Positions 1-7,722 of a stretch of DNA of 64,000 nt are shown here, one piece after another (the first letter of the stretch is position 1; each line of letters opens with the position of its first letter). The notes under the pieces were generated by a model. It was not told where the DNA came from and did no database searches. It saw only the letters and a list, made by a program, of their open reading frames with translations. The DNA comes from Kribbella sp. VKM Ac-2569 (GTDB taxonomy: Bacteria > Actinomycetota > Actinomycetes > Propionibacteriales > Kribbellaceae), in NCBI RefSeq assembly GCF_004216905.1, contig NZ_SGXJ01000005.1, forward strand, positions 558,001 through 622,000. Reading direction: 5' to 3'. The position numbers and the translations under genes are program-made.

Positions 1-578
1 CGGACGGACGTTCCCTGGTCGGCGACGTCGTACGTCTGGACCGGTTGCAGGAGTCCGACATCGACGAGTTGTACGCCGCAATCGCCAACGAGCAGGTGTA
101 TGCGGGCGGTTTCGGCGGCGGCCCCGCCGCGATGCCGACCAGCTCGGAGGACATGCGCGCCAAGTGGATCCCGGCCGCGGCCAAGCGGTTCGCGTACGTC
201 GTCCGCTTGGTTGCCGATGGCACCGTCGTCGGTACGTCGAGCCTCGCCGACGTCGACGTGGCGAACGAGGAGATCCACCTCGGCTACACCGGCTACGCGC
301 CGGCCGTGTGGGGGACCGCGGTCAATCCGGCGGCCAAGCTGCTGCTGCTCGAGCACGCCTTCGAGACCTGCGGATTCGGGCGCGTGAAGATCCAGACCGG
401 CTCGAAGAACACCCGCTCGCAGGCCGCGATCGCGAAGCTCGGTGCGACCCGCGAGGGCGTGCTGCGGCGGCACAAGCGTATGGCTGACGGCTCGTTCCGC
501 GACACGGTGGTGTTCTCGATCCTGGCCGACGAGTGGCCGGACGTTCGGAAGCGGCTCGAGGACCGGATCAACCGGTGA
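1..578 (+). CDS. GNAT-family N-acetyltransferase, 5' end outside window
   Basis: This reads as a RimJ/RimL-like acetyltransferase, which would move an acetyl group from acetyl-CoA to an amine on a protein or small molecule. The reading frame is open from base 3, and the residues before the first in-window start (TTG at 45) look like the usual GNAT opening (GDVVRLDRLQESDIDELY), so the true start lies upstream. The C-terminal half has the family pattern: a strand with GxxxL...AFE, then KIQTGSKNTRSQAAIAKLGA, the acceptor helix that precedes the last strands, and a final RHKRMADGSFRDTVVFSIL. The 3' end overlaps the convergent oxidoreductase gene by 11 bases. Substrate unknown. Confidence 0.85.
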   Translation, partial: DGRSLVGDVVRLDRLQESDIDELYAAIANEQVYAGGFGGGPAAMPTSSEDMRAKWIPAAAKRFAYVVRLVADGTVVGTSSLADVDVANEEIHLGYTGYAPAVWGTAVNPAAKLLLLEHAFETCGFGRVKIQTGSKNTRSQAAIAKLGATREGVLRRHKRMADGSFRDTVVFSILADEWPDVRKRLEDRINR

Positions 579-1533
579 GCTTCGCCAGCGCCGCGTAGGT
601 CGCCAGCAGCGCGGCGCGGTCGTAGGTGTTCGTGGTGATCAGGAGCTCGTCGGCAGCGGTACGACGTACCAGGTCGTTGAGCGCCTCGTCGACGTCGGCG
701 GGCGTGCCGTAGATCTGACCGCGGAGCGCGTTCTCGAAGAACTCCTGCTCGCGCGCGGTCATTTCGTCCGGTACGTCGGGCCGCAGCGGAGGGAACACGC
801 CCCGTGTACGCGAGTACGCGCTGGCCCATGCCTCCGGCAACAAGAGCTCTCGCGCTGCCTCGGTGGAGTCAGCTACCGCAGCGGTGACCGCGAGAATGAC
901 GTACGGCTCCGACGCCCATACAGACGGGCGGAACGTGCTCCGGTAGTCCTCAAGCAGATCAGCCGAGTCTGAGCGCGCCGCCAGCACCACGGGCAGCCCC
1001 AGCGATGCCGCGATCGTCGCGCCTTCGCCGACAGCGAGAACGAACGGCGGGATGCGCAGTCCCTCACCCGGTCGCGCATGAACCTGGTCGGTCGACGTAC
1101 CGGCCAGATACCCGAGGAGCTCCCGGACCTGCGCGGTGAAGTCGTCCGCTGCGTCCTTCTCGACACCGAGAGCCCGCCGTACGCCGTTGGTGAAGCCGAC
1201 CGAGCGGCCGAGACCCATGTCGATCCGGCCCGGGTACAGCGACTCCAGTACGCCGAACTGCTCCGCAACGACGAGTGGTTTGTGGTTCGGCAGCATCACC
1301 CCGCCCGTGCCGACGCGGATCTGATCGGTGCGAGCGGCAACTGCCGCAGCCAGTACCGTCGGCGCAGAGCCGACCACTCCTGGCACGCTGTGGTGCTCCG
1401 ACACCCAGAAACGCTTGTAGCCAAGCTCTTCCACCTGCTGCGCCAGTGCGACGGTCGCGCGCAGTGTCTCCGCCTCTGACTCGCCTACTCGCGTCCGGGA
1501 GCGGTCCAGGACTGACAGCGGGACGGAAAGCAT
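568..1533 (-). CDS. LLM-class flavin-dependent oxidoreductase (luciferase-like)
   Basis: This 321-residue protein is of the bacterial-luciferase superfamily, probably a FMN-dependent monooxygenase in the cytoplasm. It opens with the typical LSVLDRS strand. It continues with GYKRFWVSEHHSVPGV (the WxxEHH signature), TDQIRVGTGGVMLPNHKP and YPGRIDMGLGRS, all of which build the flavin-binding TIM barrel. The length is usual for the family. It lies 28 bases downstream of the MarR gene on the same strand, so the two may form one transcript with MarR as regulator. The substrate cannot be read from the sequence. Confidence 0.88.
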   Translation of the reverse strand: MLSVPLSVLDRSRTRVGESEAETLRATVALAQQVEELGYKRFWVSEHHSVPGVVGSAPTVLAAAVAARTDQIRVGTGGVMLPNHKPLVVAEQFGVLESLYPGRIDMGLGRSVGFTNGVRRALGVEKDAADDFTAQVRELLGYLAGTSTDQVHARPGEGLRIPPFVLAVGEGATIAASLGLPVVLAARSDSADLLEDYRSTFRPSVWASEPYVILAVTAAVADSTEAARELLLPEAWASAYSRTRGVFPPLRPDVPDEMTAREQEFFENALRGQIYGTPADVDEALNDLVRRTAADELLITTNTYDRAALLATYAALAKLTG

Positions 1534-1561
1534 GCAGAGTCCAACCTGCTCGCCGGAGCGC

Positions 1562-2011
1562 TCATTCCCCGAGGAGCAGCCTCAGGTCGTCGCGGAAACG
1601 GTCCGCTGAGGACAGGGGAGCGAGGAACTCCCGCTCCACCTCCAACCGGATCCGTTCCGCGGTCTCGAACGTGGACTCGCCCAGCGGCGTCAGGACGACG
1701 ACGTTCCGGCGCCGATCCTCCGGGCTGCGCCGGCGTTCGACGAAGCCGCGTTCCTCGAGCCCGTCCAGCAGATCGCCGATCGACGTCCGGTCCACCCGCA
1801 GCCGCGCGGCGACCTCGAGCTGCGACAGCGGCTCACCGGACACGATCGCTGCCAGCACCGCCAGGTCACGTCCGTTCAGGCCGTGCGGCGCCAACGCCGA
1901 TGTCTGCGCGTCGGTGAGCTGCGCGAGGACGTGTTTGAGCAGGTACCCCAGCCGGTCGGACGCCATACCGGCAAATCTACCGGGCAACTGATCGTCAGGA
2001 GAGCTGATCAT
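1562..2011 (-). CDS. MarR-family transcriptional regulator
   Basis: A 149-residue winged-helix regulator. The core LAVLAAIVSGEPLSQLEVAARLRVDRTSIGDLLDGLEERGFVER is a MarR DNA-binding domain (helix-turn-helix plus start of the wing), followed by RRSPEDRRRNVVVLTPLG, the classic MarR wing. Two starts are possible. ATG at 2011 has an AGGA motif a few bases upstream but sits inside a palindromic region and leaves only 17 bases to the divergent gene. ATG at 1966 (MASDRLGYLL) fits the family's usual start better but has no clear ribosome site. It probably controls itself, the following LLM gene and the divergent LLM gene at 2029; this is inferred from arrangement. Confidence 0.9.
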   Translation of the reverse strand: MISSPDDQLPGRFAGMASDRLGYLLKHVLAQLTDAQTSALAPHGLNGRDLAVLAAIVSGEPLSQLEVAARLRVDRTSIGDLLDGLEERGFVERRRSPEDRRRNVVVLTPLGESTFETAERIRLEVEREFLAPLSSADRFRDDLRLLLGE

Positions 2012-2027
2012 CAGTTATCCTGACGAT
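1986..2027. promoter_or_regulatory. Nested inverted repeats between divergent marR-like and LLM genes
   Basis: Two symmetric pairs are centred on the same point. ATCGTCAGGA at 1991-2000 pairs with TCCTGACGAT at 2018-2027, and AACTGAT at 1986-1992 pairs with ATCAGTT at 2010-2016. MarR proteins bind palindromes of this size in their own promoters, so this is a candidate operator. TATCCT at 2016-2021 could be the -10 hexamer for the gene starting at 2029, which would put the transcript start close to its ATG. Confidence 0.5.
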
Positions 2028-2028
2028 T

Positions 2029-2925
2029 ATGGAACCGACCTTCGGTCTGAAGACCACCCCGATGCATGTCCCGTACGCCGACATCCGCCGCGTCTGGCTC
2101 GAGGCCGACGAGGTGCCGCAGATCCGCGACGCCTGGCTCTGGGACCACTTCCTCCCGCTCGCCGGCCCGAAGGACGGCGACGTACTCGAGGGCTGGACCC
2201 TGCTGACCGCGCTCGCCGCACAAACCACGAGGCTCCGTCTCGGTCTGCTGGTCACCAGTAACCGGATCCGCCCGCCGGCCGTTCTCGGCAAGATCGCGAG
2301 CACGCTGGACGTGATCTCCGGCGGTCGGCTGATCATGGGCCTCGGCGCCGGAGGCACCCACCAACCGGCCGGCCAGAGCGGCATCCCGGGCCCGAATCCG
2401 GCGATCGAGGAGTACGCCGCCTATGGGCTGACGCTCGTCCCGCCGGGGGAGGGGGTCGACCGACTGCGCGAGACGATCGAGATCCTGCGCCGGATGTGGA
2501 CCGAGGACGAGTTCGACTTCCACGGCACGCACTACACGCTCGAGCGGACCCGCAACGCGCCGAAACCGGTTCAGAAAGATGGTCCGCCGCTGCTGATCGG
2601 CGGCTGGGGCAACCGCATGCTGCGGCTCGTCGCGGAGTACGCCGACACCTGGAACATCAGCGGCCCGCCGCACGTCGACTTCGACACCCTTGCCGATCGC
2701 GTACGCCGTTTGGACGCGGAATGCGAGCGGATCGGACGGGATCCGTCCACGCTCAGCCGCTCGCTGCAGCAGATCGTCTCGTACGACGACCCTGCCGAGA
2801 CCCGCGCGATCGTACGAAAAGCCGTTGAACTCGGCTTCGACCACATCGTCCTCTCGCTGCCGCGCCCGTACCCGGAACACGCCGTGCGCTGGCTGGTTCG
2901 CGAAATCATCGACCCTTTCCACTGA
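2029..2925 (+). CDS. LLM-class oxidoreductase, probably F420-dependent
   Basis: A 298-residue luciferase-like TIM-barrel protein. It shows WDHFLPLAGP near residue 38, TTRLRLGLLVTSNRIRPPAV, LDVISGGRLIMGLGAGG, PVQKDGPPLLIGGWG and YADTWNISGP. These are features of the actinobacterial F420-dependent group (WDH at the cofactor face, GxGxG after the RL.MGLG strand). It is divergent from the MarR gene across a very short region and has no visible Shine-Dalgarno sequence, so it may be translated from a leaderless message. The substrate is unknown; binding of F420 rather than FMN is inferred from the family look. Confidence 0.85.
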   Translation: MEPTFGLKTTPMHVPYADIRRVWLEADEVPQIRDAWLWDHFLPLAGPKDGDVLEGWTLLTALAAQTTRLRLGLLVTSNRIRPPAVLGKIASTLDVISGGRLIMGLGAGGTHQPAGQSGIPGPNPAIEEYAAYGLTLVPPGEGVDRLRETIEILRRMWTEDEFDFHGTHYTLERTRNAPKPVQKDGPPLLIGGWGNRMLRLVAEYADTWNISGPPHVDFDTLADRVRRLDAECERIGRDPSTLSRSLQQIVSYDDPAETRAIVRKAVELGFDHIVLSLPRPYPEHAVRWLVREIIDPFH

Positions 2926-3022
2926 GATGGAAACGAGTGGTGATTTTTTCACCACTGCTCAGCGCGCTGTGTCAGGATCAAACACAGGACGATCCGCCCC
3001 GGTCGTCCAGTGAGGAGCTGAC

Positions 3023-3691
3023 ATGACCCCCACGACGAAGTTCAAGGCCGCCATGAGCGGTCTCGCCCTCATCGCGGCCGCGGTGCTTCCGATGAACGCG
3101 GCTACCGCCGTACCGCAGACTGTCTCGGCCGAAGCGGTCGCGGCGACCAAACCGGTCCCGAAGCTCGGCTACTCGACGCAGACCGTCAAGACGCTGAACA
3201 TCGACTTCCAGTACCAGCAGACCGGCTACTGGTGCGGCCCGGCCGCGACGCGGATCGCGCTCTCGGCCCGGATCTCGCCGCCGAGCCAGCAGCAACTGGC
3301 CAACGAGTTGCCGACCACAACCAACGGCACCGACTGGATCGGCCAGGTCACCCGGGTGCTCAACAACCACCTCGGCACCGGCTGGTACGAGACCAAGGAG
3401 ATGCCGAACGACCCGCCCACCCAGGCGCAGCGCGATCTGCTCTGGCGGGACGTCGTACTGGACATCGACAACAACTATCCGATCGTCGCCAACATCGTCG
3501 CCCCGGCCAGCAACCACCCGCCGGGCTACCCGAACTACACGATCTACCACTACTTCACGGTGATCGGGTACGACGACAGCGACCAGACCGTCCTGATCGC
3601 CGACCCAGCCGGCTTCGCCCCCACGGCGACGTACTGGCTCACCTTCAACCAACTCGCCACCCTCATCCCCCCGAAGGGCTACTCCGCCTGA
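3023..3691 (+). CDS. Secreted C39-family cysteine peptidase
   Basis: A 222-residue exported protein. A signal peptide is visible: positive N-terminus, hydrophobic GLALIAAAVLP, and a likely cut after AATA near residue 29. The mature part is a C39 peptidase-like papain fold: catalytic Cys71 in QTGYWCGPAATR, His176 in IYHYFTVIGYDD, and Asp194 in LIADPAG. Such stand-alone C39 proteins are common secreted hydrolases in actinobacteria; unlike bacteriocin-exporter C39 domains there is no ABC transporter attached. A GAGGAG ribosome site lies a few bases upstream of the ATG. A strong hairpin begins seven bases after the stop. Confidence 0.85.
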   Translation: MTPTTKFKAAMSGLALIAAAVLPMNAATAVPQTVSAEAVAATKPVPKLGYSTQTVKTLNIDFQYQQTGYWCGPAATRIALSARISPPSQQQLANELPTTTNGTDWIGQVTRVLNNHLGTGWYETKEMPNDPPTQAQRDLLWRDVVLDIDNNYPIVANIVAPASNHPPGYPNYTIYHYFTVIGYDDSDQTVLIADPAGFAPTATYWLTFNQLATLIPPKGYSA

Positions 3692-3697
3692 CGCACT

Positions 3698-3750
3698 TTG
3701 AGCACCCATCGACCGTTCTCCGGCGCCCGGAACGGTTGGTGGGTGCTCAA
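3698..3750 (+). terminator. Hairpin after the C39 peptidase gene (copy 1 of a repeated hairpin)
   Basis: A 21-pair stem: 3698-3718 pairs with 3730-3750 around an 11-base loop, with two positions that pair only as G-U in RNA. There is no T-run, as is usual for actinobacterial terminators. The stem sequence TTGAGCACCCA...ACC recurs in the hairpin at 28023-28079. Confidence 0.7.
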
Positions 3751-3775
3751 GGTTGGGTCCGGGATACTGGTGGGT

Positions 3776-4093
3776 GTGAGTCGAGTGCCGCGGTTGGAGA
3801 TCGAGTACTGCACGCAGTGCCGGTGGTTGATGCGGGCGGCGTGGACCGCCCAGGAGCTGCTGACCACGTTCCCGAAGGAGCTGGGGGAGGTGGCGCTCGT
3901 TCCGGGGACCGGGGGAGTGTTCGACGTCAGCCTCGACGGGGAGCTGCTGTGGTCGCGGAAGGCGGAGGGCGGATTCGCCGAGATCCCACTGCTGAAGCAG
4001 CTGGTCCGCGACCGGATCGCGCCGGACCGCAAGCTCGGCCACTCGGACCGCAAGGAGAGTGATCCGCAGCACGCCGGGGATGTGAATTTGTGA
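3776..4093 (+). CDS. SelT/SelW/SelH-like (Rdx family) thioredoxin-fold protein
   Basis: A 105-residue protein of the Rdx/SelW family. It opens with LEIEYCTQCRWLMRAAWTAQEL: a beta strand, a CxxC redox pair (Cys12, Cys15) and a helix, as in selenoprotein W but with cysteine instead of selenocysteine. Further on GGVFDVSLDGELLWSRKAEGGF matches the family's GxFEV.vdG..lwsrk..ggFp segment. The GTG at 3776 is chosen because the upstream part of the open frame lies in the terminator hairpin. Redox role by family only; partner unknown. Confidence 0.8.
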   Translation: MSRVPRLEIEYCTQCRWLMRAAWTAQELLTTFPKELGEVALVPGTGGVFDVSLDGELLWSRKAEGGFAEIPLLKQLVRDRIAPDRKLGHSDRKESDPQHAGDVNL

Positions 4094-4126
4094 AGCGCCG
4101 TACCGGCGGGCGACAATAGGTCGGTT

Positions 4127-5248
4127 ATGTCTACCTCCCTTCCCCTTGTGTTCGATGAGCCGCGCCGTGCCAAGAAGCCGCCGCGGCACCTGGCCGATCT
4201 CACCGGGGAGGAACGGCGTACGGCGGTCGAAGCGCTGGGCGAGCCCGCGTTCCGGGCGAAACAGCTGTCCAACCACTACTTCTCCCGGCTGGTGTCCGAC
4301 CCGGCCGAGATGACCGACCTGCCGGCCGCGACCCGCGACAAGCTCGTCGCGGACCTGATGCCGCCGCTGCTGACCCGGGTCCGCGACCTGGAGTGCGACA
4401 ACGGCGAGACCCGCAAGACGCTGTGGAAGCTGCTCGACGGTTCGCTCGTCGAGTCGGTCCTGATGCGGTACCCGGGCCGCGTGACGATGTGCGTGTCCTC
4501 TCAGGCCGGCTGCGGGATGGCGTGCCCGTTCTGCGCGACCGGCCAGGGCGGCCTGACCCGGAACATGTCGACCGCCGAGATCGTCGAGCAGGTCGTCGAC
4601 GGATCGCGGGCGCTCGCGCGCGGCGAGGTCGCGGGCGGGCCGGGACGCGTCTCGAACATCGTGTTCATGGGCATGGGCGAGCCGATGGCGAACTACAAGG
4701 CCGTCATGGGCGCCGTACGGCGGTTCACGGACCCGTCGCCGGAAGGTCTGGGGATCTCGGCGCGTGGTGTGACCGTGTCGACGGTCGGGCTGGTGCCGCG
4801 GATCAACCAGCTGGCGACCGAGGGGATCCCGGTCACGCTCGCGCTGTCGCTGCACGCGCCGGACGACGAGCTGCGGGACGAACTGGTGCCGATCAACAAC
4901 CGCTGGAAGGTCGACGAGGTGCTGGACGCGGCCTGGGGGTACGCGCAGCAGACCAAGCGGCGGGTCTCGATCGAGTACGCGATGATCCGCAACATCAACG
5001 ACCACGCCTGGCGGGCCGATCTGCTGGCTGAGAAGCTCAACGCGCGCGGCGACTGGGGCTGGGTGCACGTCAACCTGATCCCGCTGAACCCGACGCCGGG
5101 CTCGAAGTGGACCGCGTCCGACCCGGCCGACGAGCGCGAGTTCGTCCGCCGTCTCGAGGCCGGCGGCATCCCGGTCACGGTCCGCGACACCCGCGGTCAG
5201 GAGATCGACGGCGCCTGCGGGCAGCTGGCCGCCTCGAGCAAGTCCTGA
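4127..5248 (+). CDS. rlmN: 23S rRNA (adenine-2503-C2)-methyltransferase RlmN
   Basis: A 373-residue radical-SAM enzyme that methylates C2 of A2503 in 23S rRNA and of A37 in some tRNAs. The cluster-binding CxxxCxxC is present (Cys129, Cys133, Cys136 in CGMACPFCATGQ). MGMGEPMANY is the family SAM-binding stretch, and LSLHAPDDELRDELVPIN and NLIPLNPTPGS are typical. The C-terminal Cys364 in DGACGQL is the catalytic cysteine position. It ends in a TGATG overlap with the next gene, implying coupled translation. Confidence 0.97.
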   Translation: MSTSLPLVFDEPRRAKKPPRHLADLTGEERRTAVEALGEPAFRAKQLSNHYFSRLVSDPAEMTDLPAATRDKLVADLMPPLLTRVRDLECDNGETRKTLWKLLDGSLVESVLMRYPGRVTMCVSSQAGCGMACPFCATGQGGLTRNMSTAEIVEQVVDGSRALARGEVAGGPGRVSNIVFMGMGEPMANYKAVMGAVRRFTDPSPEGLGISARGVTVSTVGLVPRINQLATEGIPVTLALSLHAPDDELRDELVPINNRWKVDEVLDAAWGYAQQTKRRVSIEYAMIRNINDHAWRADLLAEKLNARGDWGWVHVNLIPLNPTPGSKWTASDPADEREFVRRLEAGGIPVTVRDTRGQEIDGACGQLAASSKS

Positions 5249-5748
5249 TGCTGAAGCCCGCGTTCAGCGTGCGCCGGCTCGGTGACCGCTACGACCGCGG
5301 TGAGGTTGACGCATTCGTCGACCGCTTGATCGCCACGGTCGAACGCCGGTCGGTCGGTCCGAACGTCGCGGTGGACGACCTTCGCAACGCGGCGTTTCGT
5401 GCGCCGTTGCTCGGCCCTGGTTATCGGGCCGACGAGGTCGACGACTTCCTGACGGAGGCGGAGCGCTGGCTGCCCGATCGCCCGGTGGCTCGTCCGGCGG
5501 GGTCGGTCAAGGGGGAGCGGACGGCGCCGCTGTTCACGCCGGTGCGGTTGCGCGAGGGCTACGCGCCGTACGAGGTCGACGAGTTCATCGACCGATTGAT
5601 GGCAACCGTGAACGGGCAACCGGTCAAGCGGCCGGTGACGGTACGGGAGATCCGGCATGTCCAATTCACACCGGTCCGGCTGACCGAGGGGTACGACGTG
5701 GCGGAGGTCGACGCATTCCTCGACACCGCCGAGGAATGGCTCAGCTAA
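5248..5748 (+). CDS. Protein with four DivIVA-type N-terminal motifs
   Basis: A 166-residue protein made of four copies of a roughly 26-residue unit, at about residues 6-32, 49-75, 95-121 and 138-165. Each has the pattern F...RL..GY...EVD.F.D...... as in the DivIVA/Wag31 N-terminal domain (DivI1A motif). DivIVA proteins normally carry one such unit and a long coiled coil; here there is no coiled coil, only linkers. The start ATG overlaps the rlmN stop (TGATG), so it is probably co-expressed with rlmN. A role in binding or capping a membrane or a DivIVA partner is a guess from the motif. Confidence 0.8.
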   Translation: MLKPAFSVRRLGDRYDRGEVDAFVDRLIATVERRSVGPNVAVDDLRNAAFRAPLLGPGYRADEVDDFLTEAERWLPDRPVARPAGSVKGERTAPLFTPVRLREGYAPYEVDEFIDRLMATVNGQPVKRPVTVREIRHVQFTPVRLTEGYDVAEVDAFLDTAEEWLS

Positions 5749-6086
5749 GCGTCCAAGACGTTGGGCCGGTCGAGGATCCACTTCCAGGTGCCGTCGGGTT
5801 GGCGGCGGGCGACCTCGGCGGTGGCGGTCGTCGGACTGAGGACGGTCGAGGTCAGCGCGAGGTCGCCGGTGACCAGCGCGGGGGACTGCCTGCCGACCTG
5901 GAAGATCACGTCGCCGGGTAACGACGCGTAGAACTCGCGGATCGCGTCGCGGCCGACCGCGAGTGATCTGTCCGGCAGCGCGAGTACGGCGTCGTCCTCG
6001 TACAGCTCGACCATGCCGTCGATGTCACGTGCGTTGAACCGCGCGACCAGCAGTCGCGCCAGGTCGTCCGGTGTCTGCGCCGGCAT
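5745..6086 (-). CDS. NTF2/SnoaL-like small protein
   Basis: A 113-residue single-domain protein with the cone fold typical of SnoaL/ketosteroid-isomerase-like proteins. It has PDDLARLLVARFNARDIDGMVELYEDDAVL, then GRDAIREFYASLPG, and a last strand with PDGTWKWILDRPNVLDA. Members are small enzymes or ligand binders; the catalytic residues cannot be assigned. Its ATG directly abuts the stop of the upstream alpha/beta hydrolase, so the two form an operon. The 3' end overlaps the convergent gene by four bases. Confidence 0.82.
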   Translation of the reverse strand: MPAQTPDDLARLLVARFNARDIDGMVELYEDDAVLALPDRSLAVGRDAIREFYASLPGDVIFQVGRQSPALVTGDLALTSTVLSPTTATAEVARRQPDGTWKWILDRPNVLDA

Positions 6087-6791
6087 TCAGTCCACCTCGG
6101 TGAGGATCTTCGCGAGCGCTGCGGGCTGGGAGAGCATCGGCCAGTGGCCGGTCTGCATCTCTCTCAGGTGCCACTGCGGTGACCTCAGCTGTTCCTGGAC
6201 GTCGGGCGAGGGCGTGTCTCCTGCCATCAGGCACTTGATGTACGTCGTCGGCAGCTCGCCGATCGGCCTGGGCAACCGTGCCGGTTGCGTCAGCGTCAGG
6301 CCCGGGTGCGGCGTACTGCGGGACACCAGCTGGCTGATTGCCTCGTCGGACAGGTCCTGGTCGACGAAGTGCTCCGCCTCGGCCGGCAGCCACGTGCCGT
6401 CGCCCTCGATCAGCTGCTCCGCCAGCCACGCCCGCTCGTCCTCGGGCCAGCCGTCGGCGAAGGACAGGCCGTCAGCCGGAATGCTCGAGTCGACGTACAC
6501 GACCCGTTGCAGCCGATCGCCGATCCGACCGGCCGCCTGCCCGACCGGGATCCCCGAGTAGCTGTGCCCGACCAGCACCACGTCGTACAACTCGTTGCCC
6601 TCGACCACCGAGACGATGTCGTCGACATGCTGTTGCTGCCCGGTCCGATCCCCGTCCGGCCCGCCGCGCTCCGCCAGCCCGCTCAACGTCACCGCGTACA
6701 CCGCATGCCCGGCACTCCGCAGACTTTCCGCGACGGCGTCCCAGGCCCAAGCGCCCAGCCGGGCTCCCGGCACCAGTACGAACTCAGCCAT
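6087..6791 (-). CDS. Alpha/beta hydrolase, copy 1
   Basis: A 234-residue alpha/beta hydrolase of the small esterase group. FVLVPGARLGAWAWD forms the oxyanion-hole region, the nucleophile elbow is VLVGHSYSG, and the catalytic His lies in MQTGHWPMLSQP. The start MAEFVLVPGA at 6791 is preferred over an ATG-like start 10 residues upstream. It shares roughly 60% of its residues (counted by eye) with the hydrolase at 7700-8422, including VDDIV, GIPVGQAAGRIGDRL and GELPTTY.KCLM. The two copies flank the pyridoxal kinase gene, which points to a local duplication. Substrate unknown. Confidence 0.9.
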   Translation of the reverse strand: MAEFVLVPGARLGAWAWDAVAESLRSAGHAVYAVTLSGLAERGGPDGDRTGQQQHVDDIVSVVEGNELYDVVLVGHSYSGIPVGQAAGRIGDRLQRVVYVDSSIPADGLSFADGWPEDERAWLAEQLIEGDGTWLPAEAEHFVDQDLSDEAISQLVSRSTPHPGLTLTQPARLPRPIGELPTTYIKCLMAGDTPSPDVQEQLRSPQWHLREMQTGHWPMLSQPAALAKILTEVD

Positions 6792-6870
6792 GCCGCGCAC
6801 AGTAGACCAAGCCGGCGACATTCTCAGTACTGCGCGCAGCCGGGTTCGGGGGCGGTGGGATGATCGGGCG

Positions 6871-7722
6871 GTGAAGATTCTCTCGATTCAGTCGGCGGTT
6901 GCCTACGGGCATGTGGGTAACTCGGCAGCTGTGTTTCCGCTTCAGCGCATCGGTGTGGAGGTGCTGCCGGTGTACACGGTGAACTTCTCGAACCACACGG
7001 GCTACGGGGCGTGGCGTGGTCCCATGATCAGCCCGGACGACGTGCGAGAGGTTCTGCTCGGGATCGAGGACCGCGGAGTCCTCCCGCAGATCGACGTGGT
7101 GCTCTCCGGCTACCAGGGTGGCGAGGGGATCGCCGACGTGATTCTGGAGACGGTGAAGCGGGTGAAGGCGGCCAATCCTGCGGCGGTGTACTCGTGCGAC
7201 CCGGTGATGGGGAACGCGAAGTCCGGATGCTTCGTCGCTCCCGCGATCCCGGTGCTGCTGCGCGATCGGGTGGTGCCGGCAGCCGACATCATCACTCCCA
7301 ACCAGTTCGAGCTGGGCTTCCTGACCGGCACCGAGCCGGACACGCTCGAGTCCACGCTGGCCTCGGTGGAGCTGGTCCGCGCGACCGGGCCGCGCACGGT
7401 GCTCGTCACCAGCGTCGAGCGCCCCGATCGCGAGGACGGCACGATCGAGATGCTGGCCGTCGACGACAGCGGCGCGTGGCTCGTGCAGACGCCGTACATC
7501 CCGATGAAGGCGAACGGCTCCGGCGACGTGACGGCCGCGCTCTTCACGGCGCACTACCGGCGTACGGGGGATCTCGCGGAGGCGCTTGCGCGCACGACCT
7601 CGAGCGTTTTCGATCTGCTCACGCGCACCCACGAGTCGGGGGAGCGCGAGTTGCAGTTGGTCGAATCACAGGAGGCGTACGCCGACCCGCAGATGCAGTT
7701 CAAGCCACACCAGGTCGCCTGA
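6871..7722 (+). CDS. pdxY: Pyridoxal kinase PdxY/PdxK-type
   Basis: A 283-residue ribokinase-fold enzyme that phosphorylates pyridoxal to pyridoxal 5'-phosphate (vitamin B6 salvage). It opens KILSIQSAVAYGHVGNSAA, the family's substrate-binding start, then SNHTGYGAWRG, LSGYQGG, YSCDPVMGN, ITPNQFELGFLTG and finally PMKANGSGDVTAALFTAHY, which holds the catalytic Asp in the GSGD anion hole. GTG at 6871 is chosen because upstream codons overlap the divergent hydrolase gene. The 3' end overlaps the convergent second hydrolase by 23 bases. Confidence 0.93.
   Translation: MKILSIQSAVAYGHVGNSAAVFPLQRIGVEVLPVYTVNFSNHTGYGAWRGPMISPDDVREVLLGIEDRGVLPQIDVVLSGYQGGEGIADVILETVKRVKAANPAAVYSCDPVMGNAKSGCFVAPAIPVLLRDRVVPAADIITPNQFELGFLTGTEPDTLESTLASVELVRATGPRTVLVTSVERPDREDGTIEMLAVDDSGAWLVQTPYIPMKANGSGDVTAALFTAHYRRTGDLAEALARTTSSVFDLLTRTHESGERELQLVESQEAYADPQMQFKPHQVA

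Noticed and set aside
3811..3822. Selenocysteine site in the SelW-like protein
   Set aside because: The codons at the redox pair are TGC, giving CxxC; no in-frame TGA exists there.
2978..5068. 696-codon open frame on the minus strand
   Set aside because: It runs antisense to the C39, SelW-like and rlmN genes and has Arg/His-rich, low-complexity content typical of shadow frames in high-GC DNA.
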